DNA of 64,000 nucleotides from Oceanobacillus jordanicus. GTDB lineage: Bacteria; Bacillota; Bacilli; Bacillales; Amphibacillaceae. The position numbers and the translations under genes are program-made. The stretch lies in NCBI RefSeq assembly GCF_022095695.1, contig NZ_JAIFZM010000004.1:185958-249957 (forward strand), read 5' to 3'. The notes under the pieces are model-generated. The model saw only the letters and a list, made by a program, of their open reading frames with translations. It did no database searches and was not told the DNA's origin. Position 1 is the stretch's first letter. Each line of letters begins with the position of its first letter. Shown piece by piece: positions 18,500 through 26,780 of the stretch.

Positions 18500-18536
18500 A
18501 ACTAAAAGAATCTGCTTAAAGCGGATTCTTTTAGTT
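18500..18536 (+). terminator. Long hairpin closing the aro cluster
   Basis: Arms 18500-18515 and 18521-18536 (AACTAAAAGAATC against GATTCTTTTAGTT at their outer ends) form a 16-bp stem with one G-T pair. The terminal CTTTTAG is part of the stem, and the AT-rich ends could serve transcripts from either side. Confidence 0.7.
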
Positions 18537-18686
18537 CCAAGAACATTTTTGATATAAAGGAAGTTCACATAGTTTATTTCTTCTCAATCTATAGGATCGG
18601 TATAGATTTTTATTCACCCAAATGATCTTCTATGTGCGGCAAGTTGGTTATAATGTAAAGGTACGGTAGGAAAGGAAGCGTAATCT

Positions 18687-19955
18687 ATGGAAACAATTAT
18701 GGAAGCTGTCCATTTAATGGAGGCAAAACAAACAGAAAAAGCAATACAGCTCTTGGAGGGGTACTTACCAACTGCGGACCCTGAAGAGAAGTATACAATA
18801 GCAGAACTTTATATGCAGTGGGGGTTTTTACAGGAAGCAAGCGAAATTTTAGATGAATTGCTTCAATTATACCCTGAAGAAAGTGAGTTAAAAATCACCT
18901 TAGCTGACATCTACATTGAATTGGAAAAAGATGAGTATGCAATTGAATTATTGAACGAGGTTAAAGAAGATGATGAAGCCTATGTTCAAGTGCTGATCCA
19001 GCTTGCGGATTTATATCAGGCCCAAGGGTTATTCGAAGTAGCTGAGCAAAAGCTGCTGAACGCCAAGCAGGTTGCTCCTAATGAACCTATTATTGATTTT
19101 GCGCTTGCAGAATTGCTATTCTCGATCGGAGAATACCGAGGTGCCACCACCTATTATGATAAGGTTGCAAGCATGGATATTAAAGAGCTTGCAAATGTGT
19201 CCATTGATGATAGGCGCGCGGAATCCCTTGCAGCGTCAGGTGAATACGAAAAAGCATTGGAGATTTACCAAGGCCAAGAGATGGAAAACTCAGATTCTCT
19301 TTTCAAATATGGCGTGACCGCAAATCAAGCAGATCGGAAAGACATTGCTATTAAGGCTTGGGAACGTGTGGTAGAAACAGATCCATATTACCATACAGTT
19401 TATCAAAAGCTTGCAGGCGCATATGAAGAAGAAGGCCTGGAAAAAGAAGCTTATGAAACAGCCATTAAAGGGTTAAAGAACGATGAATTCAACAAAGAAC
19501 TATATTTTATGGCTGGTCAGTTAGCACATAAACTTGATAAAAATGATGAAAGTGAAAAGTGGATGCGGGAAGCTGTGGCAATAGACCCAGATTATAAGGA
19601 AGGGGTCCTATTTTTAATAGAACTATTAAAAAATAATGAGAATTTTAAAGGGATTATTGAGCTTGTTGGCGAAATTAAAAGTATAGGTGCGAGTGATCCT
19701 CTTTATGAATGGGAACTTGCCCGAGCTTATAATGAGGCAGAATTATATAAAGATGCATTAAACCATTATAAGGAAGCATATAATAGCCTTAATCAGGATA
19801 GTGACTTTATGAAGGAATATGGTTATTTTCTTACAGAGGAAGGGAGGGTCCAGGAGGCAATACCAGTATTGGAATCCTATATGGCACAACAACCCTTGGA
19901 TGATGATGTGGAAGGATTTTTAAGTCGCTTAAAACAAGCGAATACTGAAGCGTAA
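18687..19955 (+). CDS. ypiA: TPR-repeat protein YpiA
   Basis: This 422-residue soluble protein is built almost entirely of tetratricopeptide repeats, with recurring patterns such as ADLYQAQGLFEVAEQKLLNAKQVAP and LAGAYEEEGLEKEAYETAIKGL. It has no signal peptide or catalytic motif. Length and position before ypiB match YpiA, a presumed protein-protein adaptor. AGGAAAGGAAG precedes the ATG. reoY follows after 36 bases, suggesting an operon. Confidence 0.9.
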   Translation: METIMEAVHLMEAKQTEKAIQLLEGYLPTADPEEKYTIAELYMQWGFLQEASEILDELLQLYPEESELKITLADIYIELEKDEYAIELLNEVKEDDEAYVQVLIQLADLYQAQGLFEVAEQKLLNAKQVAPNEPIIDFALAELLFSIGEYRGATTYYDKVASMDIKELANVSIDDRRAESLAASGEYEKALEIYQGQEMENSDSLFKYGVTANQADRKDIAIKAWERVVETDPYYHTVYQKLAGAYEEEGLEKEAYETAIKGLKNDEFNKELYFMAGQLAHKLDKNDESEKWMREAVAIDPDYKEGVLFLIELLKNNENFKGIIELVGEIKSIGASDPLYEWELARAYNEAELYKDALNHYKEAYNSLNQDSDFMKEYGYFLTEEGRVQEAIPVLESYMAQQPLDDDVEGFLSRLKQANTEA

Positions 19956-19991
19956 TGCAAGAACAGATAATTGAAGGGGGACTGAAAATAT

Positions 19992-20567
19992 ATGCAAACT
20001 CCTATTTCCATACAAGATAAAAAAGGGTTTCTTCAGTGGTTTCTTAACCATTATCAACTGAAAAAAAGAGAAAGTGTATGGATCTTAAATTATTTGGTCA
20101 ATCATGATGAAATCCTGGCAAACGTCCACTTTGTTAGGGAAGCTAAATTTTGTCCGCGAGGTATTATTATGACGAGCCACTGTTCCGAAGAGACACCATT
20201 TAGATTCTATAAAAACCAATTGGTGACAACAGATGCTGAAAAATCGTTCCATGACATTCGACTTAACCATAATGAACCTTTATATTTACAATTAAATTTT
20301 AAGAAATCCTATCAAAACGCTGCTTATGTGGCGGTACTAGAAGAAAACCCCTACATTCCAGATGAATATTTTATAACAGAAAAGGATCAACAGATAGCTG
20401 AAGATCTACTAGAAAGATCAATTTACACATTTAAACGAAGCTATTTAACTCAGGAAATCGATCTGGCTCTAGATAAAATGGATCAGCAAAGGTTCCTTGA
20501 CCTTTCCAATGAATTAAAGAAGCTAGAAGACTCGTTTTCCAAAAATCAACCTTTGCAGGAGCAATAG
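19992..20567 (+). CDS. reoY: ReoY/YpiB, UPF0302 and IDEAL-domain regulator of MurA turnover
   Basis: ReoY assists ClpCP-dependent degradation of MurA, the first enzyme of peptidoglycan synthesis, under control of the PASTA kinase pathway. This role is known from the Listeria homologue. The UPF0302 domain covers about residues 1-110. A C-terminal IDEAL domain is clear in the helix ending [29 protein letters not shown] (about 152-180). 191 residues. The gene lies directly after ypiA, as in B. subtilis, and ends in its own terminator. Confidence 0.88.
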   Translation: MQTPISIQDKKGFLQWFLNHYQLKKRESVWILNYLVNHDEILANVHFVREAKFCPRGIIMTSHCSEETPFRFYKNQLVTTDAEKSFHDIRLNHNEPLYLQLNFKKSYQNAAYVAVLEENPYIPDEYFITEKDQQIAEDLLERSIYTFKRSYLTQEIDLALDKMDQQRFLDLSNELKKLEDSFSKNQPLQEQ

Positions 20568-20580
20568 GTTGATTTTTTTT
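20542..20580 (+). terminator. Terminator after reoY
   Basis: AAAATCAACCT (20542-20552) and AGGTTGATTTT (20566-20576) pair perfectly and the right arm runs into a T-run. The left arm and loop lie within the end of the gene. Confidence 0.85.
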
Positions 20581-20788
20581 GATTGGTTAAGATAAAATTT
20601 ATGTAGGCATTTCGCATTTATAGCTATATTAATGAATCATCACAACGAGTCACTTGTGACCTGAGAAAAGTGGATGGGTTACCGTAACTTTGATCCTCCT
20701 TTTTTATCGTATAATGAGGTTGAAACTTATAGACTTTAAATGTATTTAGCTACACATTGTAAAAACAAAGAGAGGATAGTGGATAATA

Positions 20789-21250
20789 ATGAAGTGGAAA
20801 AAGAATGATATTATTCAATATATGGAGGCAAAAGACTTTATCGATAGTGTACTTATTCCATTGGTGCCTTTTCAGGTATCAGATGATAATACATTACCAT
20901 CAAGCACCTTTCAAAGTGAGGTCATCCAAATTCTAGCAAATGAGATTGAAAAAGAGCTAACGGGGAGAGTATTGCTTACACCACCTTTACATTACCTAAA
21001 AAGCACCAACAAGGACACAGAAGTATCTCGTCTTAATCAGTGGGTTCAAGATGTAAAGCAGCAGCCTTTTGAACATGTTTTCTTTCTTACCTTTGATTCT
21101 GGTTGGAAGAAGGTAGAGAAAGAGTTGGATGGTACGCTTCTTTGGTTGCCTGGTAGTAAATCTGGAAACTTGCAATCAGCAGAAATGCGTGCGGTTATAA
21201 AAGACCAGGTAGACCAGTTAGGAGAATTGATCCGTTCCTATTGGGTATAA
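20789..21250 (+). CDS. ypiF: DUF2487 protein YpiF
   Basis: A 153-residue soluble protein matching the DUF2487/YpiF family by position before qcrA and by the N-terminus MKWKKNDIIQYMEAKDFIDSVLIPLVP. The family has no known function. No membrane segment or catalytic motif is visible. Start ATG 20789 is preceded by AGAGAGGATAG. A separate promoter upstream of qcrA suggests ypiF is not required for qcr expression. Confidence 0.82.
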   Translation: MKWKKNDIIQYMEAKDFIDSVLIPLVPFQVSDDNTLPSSTFQSEVIQILANEIEKELTGRVLLTPPLHYLKSTNKDTEVSRLNQWVQDVKQQPFEHVFFLTFDSGWKKVEKELDGTLLWLPGSKSGNLQSAEMRAVIKDQVDQLGELIRSYWV

Positions 21251-21309
21251 TTAAAAATGTATGCATTTTCATTTATAACAGTTAATTTTGTTATTAGGCT
21301 GAATATTTA

Positions 21310-21338
21310 TTGACCGGACAAGCAGTTTGCGCTATCAT
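21310..21338 (+). promoter_or_regulatory. Sigma-A promoter for qcrABC
   Basis: TTGACC (21310-21315) and TATCAT (21333-21338) with 17 bases between, 71 bases before qcrA. Confidence 0.65.
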
Positions 21339-21408
21339 GGTAATGTCCTAGTAATATGATAATTAACTAATAATTGTCCCGTGATTAATGTAAAGAGGGG
21401 GGAAACAG

Positions 21409-21921
21409 ATGAGTGAGAAAAAGCAACAAGTATCCCGTAGACAGTTTTTAAATTATACGCTTACAGGCGTTGGCGGATTTATGGCTGCTGGTATGCTAAT
21501 GCCAATGGTTCGTATGGCTGTAGATCCTGTCCTTAAAGAGTCTGGACATGGTGGGTTGACCAATGTCAGTCTGGCTGTGGAGGATATCACAACAGAGCCA
21601 CAACGAATTGATTGGAAAATTGATCAGGTGGATGGATGGTATGAGTCTGAGGTAAGTAGGTCTGCATGGGTATTTAAGGATGAAAATGATGAAATTCAGG
21701 CTTTTTCCCCGATATGTAAGCATCTAGGATGTGTCGTATCCTGGGAAGGTAATGAGTCCTATCCGAATGAATTCTTTTGTCCTTGCCATAATGGACGCTA
21801 TTACAAGAGCGGTGAAAACGTTCCAGGTACACCACCATTAGCTCCACTAGATGTTTATGAACAAGAAGTTAGAGACGGAATGTTGTTTCTTGGCGATGCA
21901 GTTCCTAGAGAGGAGGCGTAA
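21409..21921 (+). CDS. qcrA: Menaquinol:cytochrome c oxidoreductase Rieske subunit
   Basis: QcrA carries the [2Fe-2S] Rieske cluster of the bc-type complex. The ligands are visible: Cys103-x-His105-x-x-Cys108 and Cys124-x-Cys126-His127 (CKHLGC and CPCHNG), the two outer cysteines forming the stabilising disulphide. The N-terminus is a twin-arginine signal anchor (SRRQFLNYTLTG, Arg10-Arg11), so export of the folded protein should use the Tat system, whose genes lie at 58.3-59.6 kb. 170 residues. The ATG follows a strong GAGGGGGG. Confidence 0.97.
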   Translation: MSEKKQQVSRRQFLNYTLTGVGGFMAAGMLMPMVRMAVDPVLKESGHGGLTNVSLAVEDITTEPQRIDWKIDQVDGWYESEVSRSAWVFKDENDEIQAFSPICKHLGCVVSWEGNESYPNEFFCPCHNGRYYKSGENVPGTPPLAPLDVYEQEVRDGMLFLGDAVPREEA

Positions 21922-21927
21922 TGATTT

Positions 21928-22602
21928 ATGCTACAAAAAATTTATGATTGGATCGACGATCGTATAGATATTACGCCAATATGGCGGGATATTGCTGATC
22001 ACGAGGTTCCAGAACATGTTAATCCAGCCCATCACTTCTCTGCATTTGTATATTGCTTTGGCGGTCTGACATTCTTTGTCGTAGTCATTCAAATCCTTTC
22101 TGGGATGTTTTTGACCATGTACTATGTTCCCGATATTGAGAATGCATGGAAGTCGGTATATTACTTGCAGACAGAAGTGGCGCATGGGCAAATTGTCCGT
22201 GGAATGCACCATTGGGGAGCTAGTGTTGTCATTGTCATGTTACTATTACATACATTGCGAGTGTTTTTCCAAGGGGCTTATAAAAAACCACGTGAGCTTA
22301 ACTGGATTGTCGGAGTATTAATTTTCTTTATTATGCTTGGCCTTGGTTTCACAGGGTATTTATTACCTTGGGATAATAAAGCATTTTTTGCAACACAGGT
22401 TGGACTGGAGATAGCAGAACAGGTTCCATTTATTGGAACCCAGCTTAAAACATTACTATCTGGTGATCCATCCATTGTTGGTGCGCAAACATTAACTCGT
22501 TTCTTTGCAATCCATGTATTTTTCCTGCCAGCAGCTTTATTTGGATTGATGGCTGCTCACTTTATACTAATACGAAGACAAGGTATTTCAGGACCATTAT
22601 AA
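21928..22602 (+). CDS. qcrB: Menaquinol:cytochrome c oxidoreductase cytochrome b subunit
   Basis: QcrB is the b6-type cytochrome with four membrane helices that bind two b hemes. Heme-ligand histidines lie in HWGASVVIVMLLLHTLRVF and HVFFLPAALFGLMAAHFILI. FTGYLLPWDNKAFFATQVG is the quinol-site region. 224 residues, the usual length for the split b6/subunit IV arrangement. It starts six bases after qcrA, with AGGAGG at 21910-21915, and qcrC follows after 15 bases. Confidence 0.97.
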   Translation: MLQKIYDWIDDRIDITPIWRDIADHEVPEHVNPAHHFSAFVYCFGGLTFFVVVIQILSGMFLTMYYVPDIENAWKSVYYLQTEVAHGQIVRGMHHWGASVVIVMLLLHTLRVFFQGAYKKPRELNWIVGVLIFFIMLGLGFTGYLLPWDNKAFFATQVGLEIAEQVPFIGTQLKTLLSGDPSIVGAQTLTRFFAIHVFFLPAALFGLMAAHFILIRRQGISGPL

Positions 22603-22617
22603 AAAGGAGGGAAAGCT

Positions 22618-23394
22618 GTGCATAAGGGAAAAGGCATGAAATTTGTAGGGGATTCTCGTATTTCTGCTGAGAGAAAACCTAACGTACCAAAAGATTATTC
22701 TGAATATCCCGGAAGAACAGAAGCTTTCTGGCCCAACTTTTTATTAAAAGAATGGTTGGTTGGTGCTGTCTTCCTTGCTGGATTTTTAACATTGACATTG
22801 GCTCATCCTTCACCACTTGAAGGTGTAGCCGATCCGACGAATGCCGCCTATATACCATTACCGGATTGGTATTTCTTATTCTTATATGAATTACTGAAAT
22901 ATGAATTTGCTAGTGGTGATTGGACAATCTTGGGCATTCTTGTTTTACCTGGTATCGCCTTTGGAGGACTACTACTTGCGCCATTCCTTGATAATGGGCC
23001 TGGTAGAAGGCCACATCAGCGGCCAATTGCAGTTGGCATGATGATTTTAGGACTTGCATCTGTTATGTGGTTAACCTATGAGTCAGCTGCACATGTTGAC
23101 TGGGAAAGCCGTGCAGAAGCAAATAAACCTATTCCCGCCTCTGATGTAGAAATTGATACAGAGGATCCTGGCTATGCTATTTATGAAAATAGTTGTCTAC
23201 AATGCCATGGAGACGATTTACAAGGTGGGGGAGCTGCACCTGCTCTGATAGGGACAGAGCACTCAGCTGAAGAAATAGCTACCATTGCGGTTGAAGGGAT
23301 TGGTTCTATGCCCCCCGAACAATTCCAAGGTAGTGATGAAGAATTACAACAGCTTGTAGATTTTATTGTTTCGGTTAATGAACAGGCTGAATAA
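22618..23394 (+). CDS. qcrC: Menaquinol:cytochrome c oxidoreductase subunit IV fused to cytochrome c
   Basis: The first about 155 residues are subunit IV, with three membrane helices and LPDWYFLFLYELLKYE at the quinol site. The last about 80 residues are a c-type cytochrome domain on the outer face with heme motif CLQCH (Cys193, Cys196, His197) and a late Met ligand in EGIGSMPPEQF. This fusion is typical of Bacillus qcrC. The GTG start is fixed by AAAGGAGGG. The C-terminal domain is acidic. Confidence 0.96.
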   Translation: MHKGKGMKFVGDSRISAERKPNVPKDYSEYPGRTEAFWPNFLLKEWLVGAVFLAGFLTLTLAHPSPLEGVADPTNAAYIPLPDWYFLFLYELLKYEFASGDWTILGILVLPGIAFGGLLLAPFLDNGPGRRPHQRPIAVGMMILGLASVMWLTYESAAHVDWESRAEANKPIPASDVEIDTEDPGYAIYENSCLQCHGDDLQGGGAAPALIGTEHSAEEIATIAVEGIGSMPPEQFQGSDEELQQLVDFIVSVNEQAE

Positions 23395-23408
23395 AAATGA
23401 CTAAAAGA

Positions 23409-23447
23409 AAACACCTTTGCCACGTAAACTGGTGAAGGTGTTTTTTT
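23409..23447 (+). terminator. Terminator after qcrC
   Basis: AACACCTTTGCCA pairs with TGGTGAAGGTGTT, with one mismatch, followed by a T-run. Confidence 0.88.
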
Positions 23448-23452
23448 AGACG

Positions 23453-23570
23453 TTAGGGATACATAAAAATTAAATCGTGGAAACGATGACGACGCAGATT
23501 GAAATTTTGAAGTCCCTAATAAATAAAAACGTGCACATTCGCTAAAAGACAAGCGAACGTGGGTGATTCT
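23453..23570 (+). repeat. Two-hairpin dispersed element, copy B (upstream of ypjA)
   Basis: This is the counterpart of the copy at 7768-7885. The closing stem is TTAGGGA (23453-23459) with TCCCTAA (23513-23519); copy A has GGAA with TTCC at the same place, a compensatory change. The enclosed ACGACGCAG (23489-23497) and AAATTTTGA (23502-23510) match copy A. The second hairpin is CACATTCGCT (23534-23543) with AGCGAACGTG (23552-23561), one mismatch, loop AAAAGACA. As in copy A, it starts just after a terminator and ends shortly before the next gene's ribosome site. Confidence 0.6.
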
Positions 23571-23604
23571 AATCTATCTAATCCGGTAGAATAAAGGAGA
23601 AGCT

Positions 23605-24186
23605 ATGGTTAACTACATATTACGTGATAAGCGCTTTTTAATTATATTGTTTATTATTAATTTATTAGGTACTATTTATGGCTATATATGGTACGAAAGC
23701 CAGCTTGCAATAACCCCTGACATCTTTCTTATTTTCGTCCCTGATAGCCCTACAGCGAGTCTGTTCTTTACTATTTTCCTCTTGTTTTTCATCTTTGGAA
23801 GAAATATTCCATATATAGAAGCACTCGGCATCATAACGCTATTTAAATATGGCGTATGGGCTGTGGTAATGAATCTTTTAACGTTAATTATAGATGGTTC
23901 GCTTTCAGCAGCCGGATATATGCTAATGGTTTCGCATGGCGCTATGGCCCTACAGGGATTGTTATACGCTCCATATTACAAAATAAAACTTCGCCATATT
24001 GCCGTTGCAGCGATCTGGACATTGCATAATGATGTCATTGATTATGTTTTTGGAATGATGCCAATTTACTCATCCTTAACTGATTATATGAATGAAATTG
24101 GTTACTTTACGTTTTGGTTAAGTATTCTTTCGATATTTATTGCTTACAAATATACAGTAAATAGAAATAACCGTATAAGCGCCTGA
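23605..24186 (+). CDS. ypjA: DUF1405 membrane protein YpjA
   Basis: A 193-residue integral membrane protein with about six hydrophobic helices and conserved family features (LLGTIYGYIWYESQL near the N-terminus; APYYKIKLRHIAVAAIWTLHNDVIDY in the middle). It matches DUF1405/YpjA, of unknown function, by sequence and by position after qcrC. AAAGGAGAAG precedes the ATG. No catalytic motif is evident. Confidence 0.85.
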   Translation: MVNYILRDKRFLIILFIINLLGTIYGYIWYESQLAITPDIFLIFVPDSPTASLFFTIFLLFFIFGRNIPYIEALGIITLFKYGVWAVVMNLLTLIIDGSLSAAGYMLMVSHGAMALQGLLYAPYYKIKLRHIAVAAIWTLHNDVIDYVFGMMPIYSSLTDYMNEIGYFTFWLSILSIFIAYKYTVNRNNRISA

Positions 24187-24253
24187 GTTGTTGTTATATA
24201 TTGAGGTCTCTCGCCATATAGTAGATGTAGAAGATATATACGAGGTGATCTCT

Positions 24254-24514
24254 ATGGCTAAGAAAAGAATTTGCTGGTTACTGTTCATCCTCATAGGGAT
24301 TAAGATAACATTGCTGACAACTTCAACCCGCGTTCTGGCCTATACATCTAGCGCAGCAGCACAGCAAAATGGAATGAAAACTGATTTTACTTTATTGTTT
24401 TGGACCATCGGAATTGTAGGTGGTTGTATTGCCATTACATTAACTTATGTAAGCTGGAGAAAATATAAAGGGGAAGAAAAGAAGAAAAAGCAACAAGACA
24501 ATATAATTGACTAA
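24254..24514 (+). CDS. Very short YpjB-like sporulation membrane protein
   Basis: This 86-residue product has an N-terminal signal-like helix (about 7-26, ending RVLAYTSSA), a short linker and one membrane helix (about 45-66) followed by SWRKYKGEEKKKKQ. The gene position (ypjA before) and the C-terminal helix plus LTYVSWRKYKGE resemble YpjB, but B. subtilis YpjB is about 260 residues. The central extracytoplasmic domain is absent. ATG 24254 is preferred because AGGTGAT lies eight bases upstream; an earlier ATG at 24188 has no ribosome site. It may be a minimal version or a remnant. Confidence 0.55.
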   Translation: MAKKRICWLLFILIGIKITLLTTSTRVLAYTSSAAAQQNGMKTDFTLLFWTIGIVGGCIAITLTYVSWRKYKGEEKKKKQQDNIID

Positions 24515-24576
24515 ATCCTCATTTTTGACTAAAATTGACCTTAAGGAATCTATTTTAAAACATGGAGGAATGTAGA

Positions 24577-25263
24577 ATGTTTGGCGGGTTAGGTGGGTAT
24601 CTCATTTACATTGCGCTCATTATGATTATCCCGTTGTGGGCACAATCAAAAGTTAAAAGTACGTACAAAAAGTATTCAAATAAAGCAACTTCCTCTGGAA
24701 TGACAGGTGCTCAAGTTGCTCGAAAAATATTAGATGATAATGGATTATACAATGTTTCGATTCAAGAGACCAAAGGAATGTTATCGGACCACTACGATCC
24801 TCGGAAGAAAGTCGTTCGCTTATCTTCAGGCAACTTCCATAATCCTTCAATGGCGGCCTCAGCAGTGGCTGCTCACGAGGTAGGACATGCTATCCAGGAT
24901 GAACAAGGGTATGCATTTCTGAAATTTAGAAGTGCACTTGTACCTGTAGCCAGCCTTGGATCTAATATGTCGTTCTTTCTAATCCTAATAGGGATCTTCA
25001 CTCAGATATCTCAACTATTTCTTTTAGGGATTATTTTTATGGCAGCAGCAGTATTATTCCAACTTGTAACATTGCCGGTTGAGTTTGATGCGTCCAATCG
25101 GGCTATGGGTCAACTTGTGTCGGCAGGAATTATTCGGAATAACGAAGAGCGCGAAACCAAAAAAGTATTAAATGCTGCGGCAATGACATATGTAGCCGCT
25201 GCACTTGTTGCTGTAGCCGAGCTTCTTCGCTTCATTCTAATGTATGCAGCATCAAGAGACTAA
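24577..25263 (+). CDS. Membrane zinc metallopeptidase, YugP family
   Basis: The protein has an N-terminal helix, a zinc-protease motif HEVGH in AVAAHEVGHAIQDEQGY, and three further membrane helices (about 120-165 and 200-225). These features define the YugP/PF04298 group of putative metallopeptidases. The true start is ATG 24577: the ribosome site GGAGG (24564-24568) lies inside the longer frame beginning at 24562. 228 residues. The substrate is unknown. Confidence 0.88.
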   Translation: MFGGLGGYLIYIALIMIIPLWAQSKVKSTYKKYSNKATSSGMTGAQVARKILDDNGLYNVSIQETKGMLSDHYDPRKKVVRLSSGNFHNPSMAASAVAAHEVGHAIQDEQGYAFLKFRSALVPVASLGSNMSFFLILIGIFTQISQLFLLGIIFMAAAVLFQLVTLPVEFDASNRAMGQLVSAGIIRNNEERETKKVLNAAAMTYVAAALVAVAELLRFILMYAASRD

Positions 25264-25304
25264 CGATAGCTTAACACAACAATAAATATGTTTTTCCATT
25301 AAAT

Positions 25305-25344
25305 AAGCCAAGCGGCCATTATATGACCGCTTGGCTTTCTTTTT
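25305..25344. terminator. Bidirectional terminator between convergent genes
   Basis: AAGCCAAGCGG (25305-25315) and CCGCTTGGCTT (25327-25337) form an 11-bp stem, with TTTCTTTTT on the + side and AATGGAAAAA before it serving the - strand. Confidence 0.88.
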
Positions 25345-26218
25345 AATCATCATGCAGGGGGTTCTTATTTTCATCTAACGTAAATCCTTCACCTAAAACA
25401 TCATGGACAGTACTTACTGCAACGAAAGCATGAGGATCGATGGAGTTAATGATACCTTTTAACCTGACTATTTCGTTCCTTGCTACGACACAGTAAAGCA
25501 CATCTCTTTTCTCTCCTGAAAAACTGCCTCGGCCATCCAAGACTGTGACACCACGATCCATTTCCTTAAGGATTTTTCCTGCAATTTCTTCGCTTTGACT
25601 GGAAATAATGGTTGTCCCTTTTGCTGAATAGGCACCTTCTTGAATAAAGTCAATGACCCTTGCTCCAACATATACTGCAACGAGTGTGTACATGCCTTCA
25701 ACAAGATCAAGAATAGCAAATACCGAGGTTGCGATGACGACAAAGTCAAATAAAAACATCGTGCGCCCCATACTCCAGCCTGCATATTTATTTACAAGCC
25801 TCGCAATAATGTCAACACCACCAGTGGTTCCACCAAAACGAAAAATGATACCGAGTCCCACACCGATAAATACCCCTGCAAATAAAGCTACCAGTGTCAT
25901 ATCATTCTGTAAGCCTATTTGAAATTGGTACGCTTGGAAAATGCTTAGAAATACAGACACTGCCGACGTCCCGATAATTGTGTAAAGAAACGTATTACGG
26001 CCAAGAAATTTCCAACCAATAAAAAATAGAGGAATATTTAACAATATATTTGTAATGGCAGGATCCCATCCCCAAATAAAATATAGAAGTAGGGTAATTC
26101 CTGTAAATCCGCCTTCTCCGAGGTTATTTTGCATATTAAAATGGACGATTCCAAAAGAAAAAATAGCAGAACCTAATAATATAAAGAGTATGTTTTTTAA
26201 TTTTAATCCAAACATCAT
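25343..26218 (-). CDS. ypjC: YitT-family membrane protein (YpjC)
   Basis: The N-terminal two thirds hold five to six membrane helices with the family's GGTTGGVDIIARL motif. The last about 90 residues are a soluble DUF2179 domain (GVTVLDGRGSFSGEKRDVLYCVVARNEI). YitT proteins are of unsettled function. Position before mazG and dapB matches B. subtilis YpjC, and the - strand orientation is notable in this + strand block. ATG 26218 is chosen over an upstream TTG (26224) because GGAGGA then has correct spacing. 291 residues. Confidence 0.88.
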   Translation of the reverse strand: MMFGLKLKNILFILLGSAIFSFGIVHFNMQNNLGEGGFTGITLLLYFIWGWDPAITNILLNIPLFFIGWKFLGRNTFLYTIIGTSAVSVFLSIFQAYQFQIGLQNDMTLVALFAGVFIGVGLGIIFRFGGTTGGVDIIARLVNKYAGWSMGRTMFLFDFVVIATSVFAILDLVEGMYTLVAVYVGARVIDFIQEGAYSAKGTTIISSQSEEIAGKILKEMDRGVTVLDGRGSFSGEKRDVLYCVVARNEIVRLKGIINSIDPHAFVAVSTVHDVLGEGFTLDENKNPLHDD

Positions 26219-26382
26219 GGACAAGTCCTCCCTTCATTAATATGTAAATAATATATATCCACGCCCCAATTAAGGTATGTCAGAATAAAAAGTTTGTCAA
26301 ATCACAGCCTATTAGCTAACATGTTAGATAGGATAAAGTGAAACTTCATTGGGTAGAAACTTACTAATCAAATGTTAGTTGA

Positions 26383-26754
26383 ATGAATCGTATTAATATA
26401 AAGGGGTTTTTTATTATTCATACACATGACTATACCACAAAAGAAATGCAAAAACGTGTCGATGATTATATTTCCCAATTCAAGGAAGGATATTTCTCTC
26501 CATTAAGTTTGATGGCAAGACTTTCTGAAGAAGTGGGAGAATTAGCACGTGAAGTTAACCACTATTATGGGGAAAAGCCCAAAAAGAAAAGCGAGCAGAC
26601 AAAGACAGTGGAAGACGAGTTAGGGGATATTTTATTTGTGCTTTCCTGCTTTGCTAATTCGCTAGACATTGATTTATCTGATGCGTTTAATACGTCACTA
26701 ACAAAAATAGAGACAAGAGATAAGAATCGCTGGACAAAAAAGGAAACAACGTAG
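26383..26754 (+). CDS. ypjD: MazG-like nucleotide pyrophosphohydrolase (YpjD)
   Basis: The family removes pyrophosphate from nucleoside triphosphates. The acidic metal-binding helices are clear: SEEVGELAREVNHYYGEK and VEDELGDILFVLSCFANSLDIDLS. QFKEGYFSPL and a C-terminal RDKNRWTKKE match B. subtilis YpjD (111 residues). The start is uncertain. ATG 26383 gives 123 residues but has no ribosome site, while AAAGGGG at 26400-26406 points to an ATT at 26413 or 26416, which would give the usual family length. Confidence 0.85.
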   Translation: MNRINIKGFFIIHTHDYTTKEMQKRVDDYISQFKEGYFSPLSLMARLSEEVGELAREVNHYYGEKPKKKSEQTKTVEDELGDILFVLSCFANSLDIDLSDAFNTSLTKIETRDKNRWTKKETT

Positions 26755-26780
26755 ATTACCAATCAGGGAGGAAGCAGAAA

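Noticed and set aside
18500..18536. An attachment site or mobile element end after aroA
   Set aside because: The inverted repeat is a simple stem-loop closing the operon, with no flanking duplication or integrase gene.
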